Source of the DNA: Stictocephala bisonia
Taxonomy: Eukaryota > Arthropoda > Insecta > Hemiptera > Membracidae
DNA: 64,000 nt
Reading direction: 5' to 3'
Assembly (NCBI GenBank): GCA_035578905.1
Contig: JAQJVL010002720.1
Span: 20,567-84,566, forward strand
Below are positions 35,151 through 46,014 of this stretch, one piece after another. Under the pieces are notes generated by a model. The model ran no database searches. It was given only the letters and a program-made list of their open reading frames with translations, and was not told where the DNA came from. Position numbers and translations under genes: made by a program. Each line of letters begins with the position of its first letter. Positions within the stretch are counted from its first letter, which is position 1.

Positions 35151-35592
35151 GGTTGGCACTGGTGGCGCAGTGCTGTAACTCAGCTACTTGGGGACAAAGT
35201 GTTTGGGAGATTGTAGGCCATAGGTTCCATGCTCGGTTCTCTTAATACTGACACGGCGTCCGCTCAGTGGTTGTCATCAATATAGACACTACTAGAGAAG
35301 TCTAAATTGTCCGTGTTGAATGGTAGTTAAGGTTCGGATGTTGTGTGGGGGGAAAGAACTAAGTGTCAAACTTGTCAGTTAGCTGAAAATCAGACCAACA
35401 CAACGTGGTTCGGATTCTATGTAAAACTGTAGGTCCCATAGTTGCCCTGGCTATTGGGCTATTAATAAATAGTCCTTTCTGAGCTAAGTCGAACTCATAT
35501 AGTAACAATGACTACACTCGTTCATCTACACTCATCACACTCATTCACGCCTCATATTCGCCCATATCTCTACGATCGGCGTCTTAGAGATA
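35151..35592 (+). repeat. SINE-like repeat (family copy 2, most complete)
   Basis: The 5' part, TGGTGGCGCAGTGCTG and, about 60 bp on, GGTTCCATGCTC, resembles the A and B boxes of a tRNA-derived SINE head. The 3' part is shared with 24180-24370 and 63070-63470. It ends GGCGTCTTA plus an AATAATAATAA-like tail. It carries no protein. The assignment as a SINE rather than another nonautonomous element is tentative. Confidence 0.65.
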
Positions 35593-35778
35593 AATAATGA
35601 ATAATAATAATGAACACTTAATTTAATCTAACTTTTTATAGTAAAATTGTGCACTTACTAAAGCAAACTTACAATCTTTAGCATGTTGTGGAAGACAACA
35701 AGGTAAAAATACATAATCAAATGGAACTTTCCAAGACTCTTAAAGCTCTTGAACGTTCCTGTGAAATTTAGACAAAAA

Positions 35779-36102
35779 TTACTTTTTCTCCAACCCTTTG
35801 GTATAAACTATATAAAAGAGTTTGGGCAAACCACGAACTAGCTTCAAACTAAAAGGTATACTACTCTCCTCCCACAACATTTTGTAAAATTTGCGCTCAC
35901 ACCAAATATTCGTCTTTTGAACAGCGCTGTTAAGTTTGCTACGACAATAAGGAGATTTAAAAACCATATTTACATTTATACAAGGACCCACATTGACAAA
36001 TTCTTTTACGATAAAACTATTATAATTGTCTTTGAACCCAAGAAACTCCACCACTACCGGTGTTGACTTGTTTCTGACTAATTTACTTTGGGATTTGTTT
36101 TC
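35779..36102 (-). pseudogene. Fragment of an unclassified insect mobile-element protein
   Basis: Open from about 36102 to 35779, containing VVVEFLGFKDNYNSFIVKEF, FKSPYCRSKL, QKTNIWCERKFYKMLWEE and IVYTKGLEKK. From memory, proteins with the pattern 'F-GFK-N-N-FIVKEL ... FKPPY ... TN-WL ... WEEG ... KGLEK' are scattered in insect genomes in multi-ORF mobile or DNA-virus-like elements. I cannot name the family with confidence. There is no clear ATG and only about 108 codons, so it is a remnant. It is in the same orientation as the ORF at 36359-36709. Confidence 0.4.
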
Positions 36103-36202
36103 TTATACCAAACAATTTCATCATGCAGACGATCTGCATCTTATCCGTTTACTTGTTGTGGTGGGTGAACGTAGACAGAATCACTATGCATAACCCGATC
36201 AA

Positions 36203-36709
36203 TCAATTGTGCCCAATCAAGTAAGATTCGACACAGGATAATTGTTCAATGTACCGAGAAATGCAAGGCAGTAAACTGACAAAGTCTAGCCATTCAGATT
36301 CGCTAAATAGGATAGACGTTTTTTGTTTAGCATCTTGAACCTTTATACGCGGCTTGAATTAAATATTTTTAATTACTATTTTTAATCCAAAAAATGTAGA
36401 TCTCCTTTTCTCACTCTTGTTGCGTAAGGCACGAGTAATTGAAGGTTCCAGATTCTGAAACTCGATAAATTCAAGATGATCCGACAAAACATATTTCCGA
36501 TTGCCTTGTTTGTGAAACAAAATGCCCATGTGAAAGTCAAACTCTTTAAAGAGACCTAAAGTAACAAATTTTGAAAACAGTGAATTTACGTTATACATTA
36601 CCTTCAGAAAGCCTGTCAGATCCTGTTGTGGAGGAGCATTTTCCTTGTCCACTAGTGGAAACTCAACAATGGAGATATTGGCCTCTGGAGCAGGAGATTT
36701 TGAACCCAT
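36203..36709 (-). CDS. Unrecognised ORF with good promoter, in-frame TAA after 116 codons
   Basis: ATG at 36709 in the context TCAACATGGG opens 116 codons (MGSKSPAPEANISIVEFPLV ... LKIVIKNI) to TAA at 36359-36361. The same frame then continues about 50 more codons to 36203, including KTSILFSESEWLDFVSLLPC and ISRYIEQL. That distal part resembles the S-x-S-EW--L segment seen in PC4-like ORFs of mobile elements, so the TAA may be a disabling mutation. It lies upstream of, and co-oriented with, the fragment at 35779-36102; the two probably belong to one degraded element. Function is unknown. Confidence 0.4.
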
Positions 36710-36724
36710 GTTGACTAAGCAGAA

Positions 36725-36763
36725 ACTGATATTATTTAACGTTTGCTAAGCCTCTTTTTATAG
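36725..36763 (-). promoter_or_regulatory. TATA and initiator ahead of the 36709 ORF
   Basis: TATAAAAA (36763-36756) is followed 35 bp on by a perfect arthropod initiator TCAGTT (36730-36725). The ATG lies 19 bp further at 36709. Confidence 0.5.
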
Positions 36764-36770
36764 GATATGA

Positions 36771-37361
36771 ATTAATTGTATACAATTAAAATACAAAATT
36801 AATTTAATTTGAATATAGCAGCATATTGGATGTTTCGACCTATCGTAGCTCTGAATTTAGGTCAGTTGACTTGGTGGGAGTACCCAAAACCAGAGGTCGC
36901 AGAATAAATCCGAACTGGCCTTCGGCTCACCACTGGGATAAAACTCACCACTGCGATTATGCAAAACCGGCAGAACATATCTACTGTCACAATTTATTTT
37001 TATTTGCCTATTTAATTTGGGTGATGAGATGCTAATCCAGAATTATCATATTTTTAAACGTTCCAGAAAATGTAAATTATATAAATTATAACACTAACTA
37101 ACCTTGGGTTATATTTACTAACCATAATCGAAACAATCAATTGAACAAAATTGTTACTGAAAATGTCATACAAAATTTTTTAAATGACATTCAACAATTG
37201 TTTTATAATAATTTGTAAATTAAATATATTAATAACAACTTTAATTATATTTAACACGCAGGTAGGAAAAGTCAATCTTTTGTAACAAATCGAAAAATTT
37301 TTACTCAATACGTCATTTAAAAATGTCTGACGGACCTCAGCCGAGTTGAAGCTTCAGACTG
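36771..37361. other. Gene-less stretch upstream of unit D
   Basis: AT-rich; a 69-codon frame at 36826-37035 is not recognised. No repeat relation to the upstream flanks of A-C was obvious. Confidence 0.4.
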
Positions 37362-37420
37362 ATTGGCCCAGGCTGACCACTCGACAGTATATAATCCGCT
37401 GTCCAGTCTGCTGGTGTATG
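37362..37420 (+). promoter_or_regulatory. Core promoter of unit D
   Basis: ATTGG at 37362-37366 and TATATAAT at 37388-37395, 26 bp apart as in A, B and C. The initiator region reads TATGAGATATTTC, where A and C have TATCAGATATTTC. Confidence 0.65.
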
Positions 37421-37449
37421 AGATATTTCTCACAGTAACATCAGACAAC

Positions 37450-39115
37450 ATGGGCAAGGAAAGGACCAACATCAACATGGCCGTCGTCGGCTCCTCGTCC
37501 TCCAGTACCATCAGGTACTGTATATGTTTCAATAAACATTTCTCGTCTACGTCAAATACTAATAAATTATATTTGATAACGAAAATATTCACAATTATGT
37601 AAAATGATGTTTAGTTCACTTCTTTTGTAATAAAATATAGCATATATATATACCAGATTCAAAATACAAACCACATGGAAACATTGAATGTCCTAAAAAA
37701 AATAATAATAACTGTCTACTGCTTTTATCCAACATACTAATTCACCATCCATATAAAAACCATACATTTCCACTTGCATATTTATTAGAGAACTAAATTC
37801 AAATATTTGTATGAAAGCCATTCTAAAGTGAACAAATATTTATCCCTAGAAAGTCATTTTAGGACATGTTATTGAACGACAGTTAATTTTTATTTTCTTT
37901 TTAATGACGATAGTCATTAAAATTGTATGAATCTAATCCTATACTCGTCAAATGATATTATATGTAATCCACTAGTCTACCAATTTAAAAATAAGCTACC
38001 TACAGATTTCTTGGTTTAGTAAAATCATAACTACAGGTTACTATTCATCCCATAAACATATTTTGTTGTCAATTGAGATGTAACATTTTTTCATTGCCAC
38101 CAGATAAACTTAGATTAGATATTTTTTACCATACAATTATAAGTAGTTTTAAATCGTAAGTTCAGTTATATTTCAAATTAATTTGAGACACCGCTTTCCA
38201 TTTTGATATTATTAGTAATTTGGATTGTTTGACCTTTTCGATAATTACTATTTTTAGCGCAGCCATTAGACTATGAAATAATGAAAAAAAAAAACTCTCT
38301 TATACAGTAAAAGTATTTCTAATATAAATACAGATAAAGGATAATTATGTTCACGATCAATGCATGTATTTATTTATTTTGTTTTATTTTTTCTCATATG
38401 TTTAATTAACTATGTAATAGCATACAACATTGTACACATTTTAAGTTACAATATACTTTAAATGTTATATTTCAAAATTTACAGAGCATTATTATAATTT
38501 CTTGTTTTGAGTATAGAGCCAGCTTTTTTAAAATTTAATATTTTACTCCTAATTTGAATTTTTTGTATTTTTCTATATATTTTATGTTTAGTGGTAGATG
38601 AGAATATAACGGGATTATATGTACCGGTAGGTGTTTTTTTGTAAAATTGTGTACTGTCAGTACTTTTTATATATAATTTGTTCTTATTGTATAATATTAT
38701 AATCATGTGCAGTGTTTTTTTTTTAATCATCGTAGTAGACAAATTCTGTTTGATTATGATAATTTCAAATATTTTATTTAATCTATAAACTGTCAATATA
38801 CCTAATTCTATTAGGTAAGTTTTTAAATTTTTTTAAAATAATTTAATTTTAATATAGCCTACTGTAGTTCTGATTGCTGATTTTTGTAATTTTATAATTG
38901 TATCGAAATTCTTATTACTCCATATTAAGAAATTCCATATTGTATTAAAGTATAATTTACTACACAGTTTTATAAGTTATGTTTATAATTTTATTAGTTT
39001 TATAATGTATTTGTAATAGGCCTATATAAGATATTTTTCACTAATCCGTGTCTTTTGTTTAAGTAATGATGAAGGCTGGAATAGACGGCACACCAAGACA
39101 AGTACATGGACATGA
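37450..39115 (+). CDS. Unit D: spliced small protein starting like eEF1A (38 codons)
   Basis: Exon 1 (37450-37514) encodes MGKERTNINMAVVGSSSSST plus Ile and leaves AG before the donor GTACTG. The acceptor AAG ends at 39063, and exon 2 adds T to make Ser, then NDEGWNRRHTKTSTWT and TGA at 39113-39115. This is the only one of four copies whose exon 1 frame stays open into exon 2. The first 14 residues parallel eEF1A (MGKEKTHINIVVIG), the GTPase that delivers aminoacyl-tRNA. Where eEF1A continues into its P-loop (GHVDSGKS), unit D has a serine run, so it cannot bind GTP in that way. The intron (about 1.55 kb) has little visible similarity to A-C. Its function, and whether it is translated, are unknown. 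Confidence 0.45.
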
Positions 39116-39134
39116 CTTGGACACGGACCACTGA
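39066..39134 (+). CDS. Short ORF in exon 2 of unit D (22 codons)
   Basis: Frame MMKAGIDGTPRQVHGHDLDTDH overall, split here as MMKAGIDGTPRQ and VHGHDLDTDH, with stop at 39132-39134. H7D, T10P and R12Q relative to unit A; the terminal ten residues are unchanged. It overlaps the exon 1-derived frame in a different register, and at most one of the two is likely to be coding. Confidence 0.3.
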   Translation: MMKAGIDGTPRQVHGHDLDTDH

Positions 39135-39179
39135 TACCTGGACACACCTGGATTACACAATTGGCTAACTATGTACGTA

Positions 39180-40188
39180 CAGTAGTCCCTCATTAATCCG
39201 ACACAATTCAGACCAGGTATGTGTTGGATTAGTGAAAAAGCTGGATTACAGGACTTCAATTACAAAACAAGCTTAAATTACATAATGGAATGTATATTGA
39301 AACTAAAAGTCAATTTTTACAATAAAGATGTACAAGAGTTTCAAAGTAAGAAAAGTATGGTACACCAGTTGAAACGGTGTTATATAACACTGTTGCATAT
39401 GCATCAAAACAAGTTAAAAAGCTTACTACAATTGAAAACATTAATCCTTTAAAACTTTGCAAAAAAGAAAAAAATAGTTAAAATAAAATGTAACTATTAA
39501 CAAACAATTTTAAATATAGTAAAAATGATTAAAAGTTGTCTTGTGCTGAGAGAATATTATCTTAAAAATGTATTTTTCAATAATATTTCCTATCATTTTT
39601 TTAAAGCAATGTTTTGCATTATTAATAACATGTCTAAACAAAGAAACTCTTATATATTTAATTCACTATAACAACTTTTTAATTATTATACACTATAAAA
39701 CTATAAGCATAATCATATTCATAATGTGATATGAATTGTAAACAGAATGGAATGTTGCTATCAGGTGTTTTTATCGGGTAGGAAGTGATAAGAAAGGGTC
39801 AGGATAAACAAGGGTGGGACTCAGGCTGCAAGATCTTCCTCTTTACTGCCTTTGGAATTCTAATGTTATCTGTTCTTTCAAGTGCTGATAAGGTAATAGG
39901 CTGACTGTGGGCATATATTTTCTGACGAAGTTATTTTGTTTATCTTACGGTCTGACGAAGTTATTTTGTTTATCTTACGGTCTGACAAAGATATTTTGTT
40001 TATCTTTTGGTCAGAAATTGACATTTCATTGTTTTGTTTATCAGCACTTTTCACTCCTGAAACATTCCTGATATAAAAGCTATCTCTCCAATTGGTTTTC
40101 TGGAACCAGAAACGGTTCTTGTTCTTTTATCAATAACGATAGAACTGGCAGGATTACTGGGGGGGCCGGATTATAGCGGGACTACGGA
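39180..40188. mobile_element. Tigger/pogo-like nonautonomous DNA transposon
   Basis: The left end, CAGTAGTCCCTCATTAATCC, and the right end, whose complement reads GTAGTCCCGCTATAATCCGG, are imperfect terminal inverted repeats of the Tigger/pogo type. The insert of about 1.0 kb shows no transposase. The TA duplication is not clear at the right edge. It lies a few bases after the exon 2 tail of unit D, so it may have replaced that unit's native polyadenylation region. Confidence 0.6.
39921..40010. repeat. 30-bp tandem triplication
   Basis: TCTGACGAAGTTATTTTGTT plus TATCTTACGG is repeated exactly at 39921 and 39951, with a third diverged copy at 39981. It is inside the Tigger-like element. Confidence 0.85.
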
Positions 40189-40900
40189 ACTTAAATTTTA
40201 TTTATTAAATATTCATTTTACCACATTTATAACCTCCGGTTATTTAATGACTCTCCATGTATTTGTAATTTACTTTTGTTACTTATTATTAATTGATGTG
40301 TCAAGTCTAAGAGTGTCATCACAAAGAGAAGACTTTTCCACTCGTCCTTCATTTCATACTCGTTTCGCAACCATTTCCCAAACTGCCAAGTCTCCGCTGG
40401 GAAGACAGTCTGTACACACTGTTTTACCATCAGCTCACTAAAACAGCTGTTCTATTTCAACTGTACGGGTCGTGTTGTGTAAAAGTGCAGTCTAAGGGTC
40501 ACAAGTCAATATTTTGAGTTTAATTATTTACAGTGTCAAGGATTAAATTTAAAGTTTCAAATATTTAAGTGTGAAGAAATTAAAAAATACTCAACTTTTT
40601 GCAAAAATTAACTTATGATCCTCTAGGACAGTTCTTCAGATATCAAGTGACATTTCGATACTTGAAATAGAAGCCATGTTTTTTGTGTTTTTCGTGAAGT
40701 GAAACAGCCCCTTTCACTTTTGCCATTTTAATATTCAGTAATTGTTTTCAATGTATATGGTTAGTATATTTACCAAAGTAAATGTGATCGTTTGTAGAGT
40801 GCATATGGGTAAAACAGCTGGATGAGAGAGAAAGCTTGGTCTTCAAGAGTTCTCTAGAAAATTGTATAGCATTTTTTTATCAGGCAAATAAATGTGCCGT
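40189..40900. other. Unique left flank of the 48-bp array
   Basis: No gene is recognised (the short overlapping frames at 40227-40441 are unconvincing). Its importance is that 40200-40700 reappears in a scrambled, interleaved form at 45590-46010. Confidence 0.5.
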
Positions 40901-43900
40901 CCAAGGTGTGTCTAGATCGATGGACACTATGTGTCTTCTTCTTGTGTTCCAAGGTGTGTCTAGATCGATGGACCCTATGTGTCTTCTTCTTGTGTTCCAA
41001 GGTGTGTCTAGATCGATGGACACTATGTGTCTTCTTCTTGTGTTCCAAGGTGTGTCTAGATCGATGGACACTATGTGTCCTTCTTCTTGTGTTCCAAGGT
41101 GTGTCTAGATCGATGGACACTATGTGTCTTCTTCTTGTGTTCCAAGGTGTGTCTAGATTGATGGACACTATGTGTCTTCTTCTTGTGTTTCAAGGTGTGT
41201 CTAGATCGATGGACACTATGTGTCTTCTTCTTGTGTTCCAAGGTGTGTCTAGATCGATGGACACGATGTGTCTTCTTCTTGTTTCCAAGGTGTGTCTAGA
41301 TCGATGGACACTATGTGTCTTCTTCTTGTGTTCCAAGGTGTGTCTAGATCGATGGACACTATGTGTCTTCTTCTTGTGTTCCAAGGTGTGTCTAGATCGA
41401 TGGACACTATGTGTCTTCTTCTTGTCTTCCAAGGTGTGTCTAGATCGATGGACACTATGTGTCTTCTTCTTGTGCTTCCAAGGTGTGTCTAGATCGATGG
41501 ACACTATGTGTCTTCTTCTTGTGTTCCAAGGTGTGTCTAGATCGATGGACACTATGTGTCTTCTTCTTGTGTTCCAAGGTGTGTCTAGATCGATGGACAC
41601 TATGTGTCTTCTTCTTGTGTTCTAAGGTGTGTCTAGATCGATGGACACTATGTGTCTTCTTCTTGTGTTCCAAGGTGTGTCTAGATCGATGGACACTATG
41701 TGTCTTCTTCTTGTGTTCCAAGGTGTGTCTAGATCGATGGACACTATGTGTCTTCTTCTTGTGTTCTAAGGTGTGTCTAGATCGATGGACACTATGTGTC
41801 TTCTTCTTGTGTTCCAAGGTGTGTCTAGATCGATGGACACTATGTGTCTTCTTCTTGTGTTCCAAGGTGTGTCTAGATCGATGGACACTATGTGTCTTCT
41901 TCTTGTGTTCTAAGGTGTGTCTAGATCGATGGACACTATGTGTCTTCTTCTTGTGTTCCAAGGTGTGTCTAGATCGATGGACACTATGTGTCTTCTTCTT
42001 GTGTTCTAAGGTGTGTCTAGATCGATGGACACTATGTGTCTTCTTCTTGTGTTCCAAGGTGTGTCTAGATCGATGGACACTATGTGTCTTCTTCTTGTGT
42101 TCCAAGGTGTGTCTAGATCGATGGACACTATGTGTCTTCTTCTTGTGTTCCAAGGTGTGTCTAGATCGATGGACACTATGTGTCTTCTTCTTGTGTTCCA
42201 AGGTGTGTCTAGATCGATGGACACTATGTGTCTTCTTCTTGTGTTCCTAAGGTGTGTCTAGATCGATGGACACTATGTGTCTTCTTCTTGTGTTCCAAGG
42301 TGTGTCTAGATCGATGGACACTATGTGTCTTCTTCTTGTGTTCCAAGGTGTGTCTAGATCGATGGACACTATGTGTCTTCTTCTTGTGTTCCAAGGTGTG
42401 TCTAGATCGATGGACACTATGTGTCTTCTTCTTGTGTTCTAAGGTGTGTCTAGATCGATGGACACTATGTGTCTTCTTCTTGTGTTCCAAGGTGTGTCTA
42501 GATCGATGGACACTATGTGTCTTCTTCTTGTGTTCCAAGGTGTGTCTAGATCGATGGACACTATGTGTCTTCTTCTTGTGTTCTAAGGTGTGTCTAGATC
42601 GATGGACACTATGTGTCTTCTTCTTGTGTTCCAAGGTGTGTCTAGATCGATGGACACTATGTGTCTTCTTCTTGTGTTCTAAGGTGTGTCTAGATCGATG
42701 GACATTATGTGTCTTCTTCTTGTGTTCCAAGGTGTGTCTAGATCGATGGACATTATGTGTCTTCTTCTTGTGTTCTAAGGTGTGTCTAGATCGATGGACA
42801 TTATGTGTCTTCTTCTTGTGTTCCAAGGTGTGTCTAGATCGATGGACATTATGTGTCTTCTTCTTGTGTTCCAAGGTGTGTCTAGATCGATGGACATTAT
42901 GTGTCTTCTTCTTGTGTTCTAAGGTGTGTCTAGATCGATGGACACTATGTGTCTTCTTCTTGTGTTCCAAGGTGTGTCTAGATCGATGGACACTATGTGT
43001 CTTCTTCTTGTGTTCTAAGGTGTGTCTAGATCGATGGACACTATGTGTCTTCTTCTTGTGTTCCAAGGTGTGTCTAGATCGATGGACATTATGTGTCTTC
43101 TTCTTGTGTTCCAAGGTGTGTCTAGATCGATGGACATTATGTGTCTTCTTCTTGTGTTCCAAGGTGTGTCTAGATCGATGGACATTATGTGTCTTCTTCT
43201 TGTGTTCCAAGGTGTGTCTAGATCGATGGACACTATGTGTCTTCTTCTTGTGTTCCAAGGTGTGTCTAGATCGATGGACACTATGTGTCTTCTTCTTGTG
43301 TTCCAAGGTGTGTCTAGATCGATGGACACTATGTGTCTTCTTCTTATGTTCCAATGTGTGTCTAGATCGATGGACACTATGTGTCTTCTTCTTGTGTTCC
43401 AAGGTGTGTCTAGATCGATGGACATTATGTGTCTTCTTCTTGTGTTCCAAGGTGTGTCTAGATCGATGGACACTATGTGTCTTCTTCTTGTGTTCCAAGG
43501 TGTGTCTAGATCGATGGACACTATGTGTCTTCTTCTTGTGTTCCAAGGTGTGTCTAGATCGATGGACACTATGTGTCTTCTTCTTATGTTCCAATGTGTG
43601 TCTAGATCGATGGACACTATGTGTCTTCTTCTTGTGTTCCAATGTGTGTCTAGATCGATGGACACTATGTGTCTTCTTCTTGTGTTCCAAGGTGTGTCTA
43701 GATCGATGGACATTATGTGTCTTCTTCTTGTGTTCCAAGGTGTGTCTAGATCGATGGACATTATGTGTCTTCTTCTTGTGTTCTAAGGTGTGTCTAGATC
43801 GATGGACACTATGTGTCTTCTTCTTGTGTTCCAAGGTGTGTCTAGATCGATGGACACTATGTGTCTTCTTCTTGTGTTCTAAGGTGTGTCTAGATCGATG

Positions 43901-45516
43901 GACACTATGTGTCTTCTTCTTGTGTTCCAAGGTGTGTCTAGATCGATGGACATTATGTGTCTTCTTCTTGTGTTCCAAGGTGTGTCTAGATCGATGGACA
44001 TTATGTGTCTTCTTCTTGTGTTCCAAGGTGTGTCTAGATCGATGGACATTATGTGTCTTCTTCTTGTGTTCCAAGGTGTGTCTAGATCGATGGACACTAT
44101 GTGTCTTCTTCTTGTGTTCCAAGGTGTGTCTAGATCGATGGACACTATGTGTCTTCTTCTTGTGTTCCAAGGTGTGTCTAGATCGATGGACACTATGTGT
44201 CTTCTTCTTATGTTCCAATGTGTGTCTAGATCGATGGACACTATGTGTCTTCTTCTTGTGTTCCAATGTGTGTCTAGATCGATGGACACTATGTGTCTTC
44301 TTCTTGTGTTCTAAGGTGTGTCTAGATCGATGGACACTATGTGTCTTCTTCTTGTGTTCCAAGGTGTGTCTAGATCGATGGACACTATGTGTCTTCTTCT
44401 TGTGTTCCAAGGTGTGTCTAGATCGATGGACACTATGTGTCTTCTTCTTGTGTTCCAAGGTGTGTCTAGATCGATGGACACTATGTGTCTTCTTCTTGTG
44501 TTCCAAGGTGTGTCTAGATCGATGGACACTATGTGTCTTCTTCTTGTGTTCCAAGGTGTGTCTAGATCGATGGACACTATGTGTCTTCTTCTTGTGTTCC
44601 AAGGTGTGTCTAGATCGATGGACACTATGTGTCTTCTTCTTGTGTTCCAAGGTGTGTCTAGATCGATGGACACTATGTGTCTTCTTCTTGTGTTCCAAGG
44701 TGTGTCTAGATCGATGGACACTATGTGTCTTCTTCTTGTGTTCCAAGGTGTGTCTAGATCGATGGACACTATGTGTCTTCTTCTTGTGTTCCAAGGTGTG
44801 TCTAGATCGATGGACACTATGTGTCTTCTTCTTGTGTTCCAAGGTGTGTCTAGATCGATGGACACTATGTGTCTTCTTCTTGTGTTCCAAGGTGTGTCTA
44901 GATCGATGGACACTATGTGTCTTCTTCTTGTGTTCCAAGGTGTGTCTAGATCGATGGACACTATGTGTCTTCTTCTTGTGTTCCAAGGTGTGTCTAGATC
45001 GATGGACACTATGTGTCTTCTTCTTGTGTTCCAAGGTGTGTCTAGATCGATGGACACTATGTGTCTTCTTCTTGTGTTCCAAGGTGTGTCTAGATCGATG
45101 GACACTATGTGTCTTCTTCTTGTGTTCCAAGGTGTGTCTAGATCGATGGACACTATGTGTCTTCTTCTTGTGTTCCAAGGTGTGTCTAGATCGATGGACA
45201 CTATGTGTCTTCTTCTTGTGTTCCAAGGTGTGTCTAGATCGATGGACACTATGTGTCTTCTTCTTGTGTTCCAAGGTGTGTCTAGATCGATGGACACTAT
45301 GTGTCTTCTTCTTGTGTTCCAAGGTGTGTCTAGATCGATGGACACTATGTGTCTTCTTCTTGTGTTCCAAGGTGTGTCTAGATCGATGGACACTATGTGT
45401 CTTCTTCTTGTGTTCCAAGGTGTGTCTAGATCGATGGACACTATGTGTCTTCTTCTTGTGTTCCAAGGTGTGTCTAGATCGATGGACACTATGTGTCTTC
45501 TTCTTGTGTTCCAAGG
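40901..45516. repeat. 48-bp minisatellite, left array (about 96 copies)
   Basis: The unit is CCAAGGTGTGTCTAGATCGA followed by TGGACACTATGTGTCTTCTT and CTTGTGTT, exactly 48 bp. Because 48 is divisible by 3 and the unit lacks stops in four of six frames, very long open frames appear on both strands, for example VCLDRWTLCVFFLCSK repeats on + and HTLEHKKKTHSVHRSR on -. No non-repeat protein sequence, promoter or start is associated, so I read it as noncoding. Variants (TTCTAAGG, GACATTATG, TTATGTTCCAATG) form a block repeated at an 864-bp offset. Copy number is assembly-dependent. Confidence 0.95.
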
Positions 45517-46014
45517 TTTTCTAGAATCGAGAAATGTGTCTTTTCTTTTTATCCTAAGTGATGGCTAGATTCGGTATGGGACCAACTAATTTTTTTAATT
45601 TTTTTCCACATTTATCCTCGTGTTTAATCGATGGACCACTATTTGTATTCTTTTGTTCTATTATTAATTGAGTGTGTCAAGTTAAGATGTCACACAAAGA
45701 GTACTTTCCCTTCTTGTGTTCATACTGTTTCGCAACCGATTGCCCACATGTGTCTCTTCTGGTTCAAGAAGTCTGTCTAGATCGTATGACTCACTAAACA
45801 TGTGTTTCTTCTGTGTTCCAAGGGTCGTGTTGTGTAAATCGTCAATGGGACACTATTGTCTTTTTTTGTGTCAAGGTGTGTTAATTCGATACATTATGTG
45901 TCATTAATCTACTTTTTCAAAAAGTTACTTATGATCTATGGACACTGTTGTCTTCATGATTGTGTTTCCATACGTGTGAACAGTTTTTGTGTTTTTCGTA
46001 AGTGAGCCTTTTCC
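45517..46014. other. Scrambled hybrid of array repeat and left-flank sequence (probable assembly artefact)
   Basis: The segment contains, in order and collinear with 40.2-40.7 kb, TTATTAATTG then GTGTCAAG; TTTCGCAACC; GGGTCGTGTTGTGTAAA; AGTTACTTATGATC; and TTTGTGTTTTTCGT. These are interleaved base by base with pieces of the 48-bp unit such as GATCGTATGACTCACTA and TGTGTTTCTTCTGTGTTCCAAGG in broken form. Neither point mutation nor a simple insertion gives such interdigitation. A consensus built from two different underlying sequences would. Confidence 0.7.

Noticed and set aside
37450..37514. Exon 1 of unit D as a functional eEF1A gene
   Set aside because: After 14 residues the P-loop (GHVDSGKS) is replaced by a serine run, and the spliced frame ends after 38 codons.
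40060..40140. TATA box and heat-shock-like element ahead of the 48-bp array
   Set aside because: TATAAAAG lies inside the Tigger-like element and only one half-decent TTCnnGAA is present.
40901..41640. Possible splice-linked micro-exon in each 48-bp unit (pyrimidine tract, CCAAG/GTGTGT)
   Set aside because: The junction fits consensus only loosely and nothing else supports splicing; noted only as part of the array finding.
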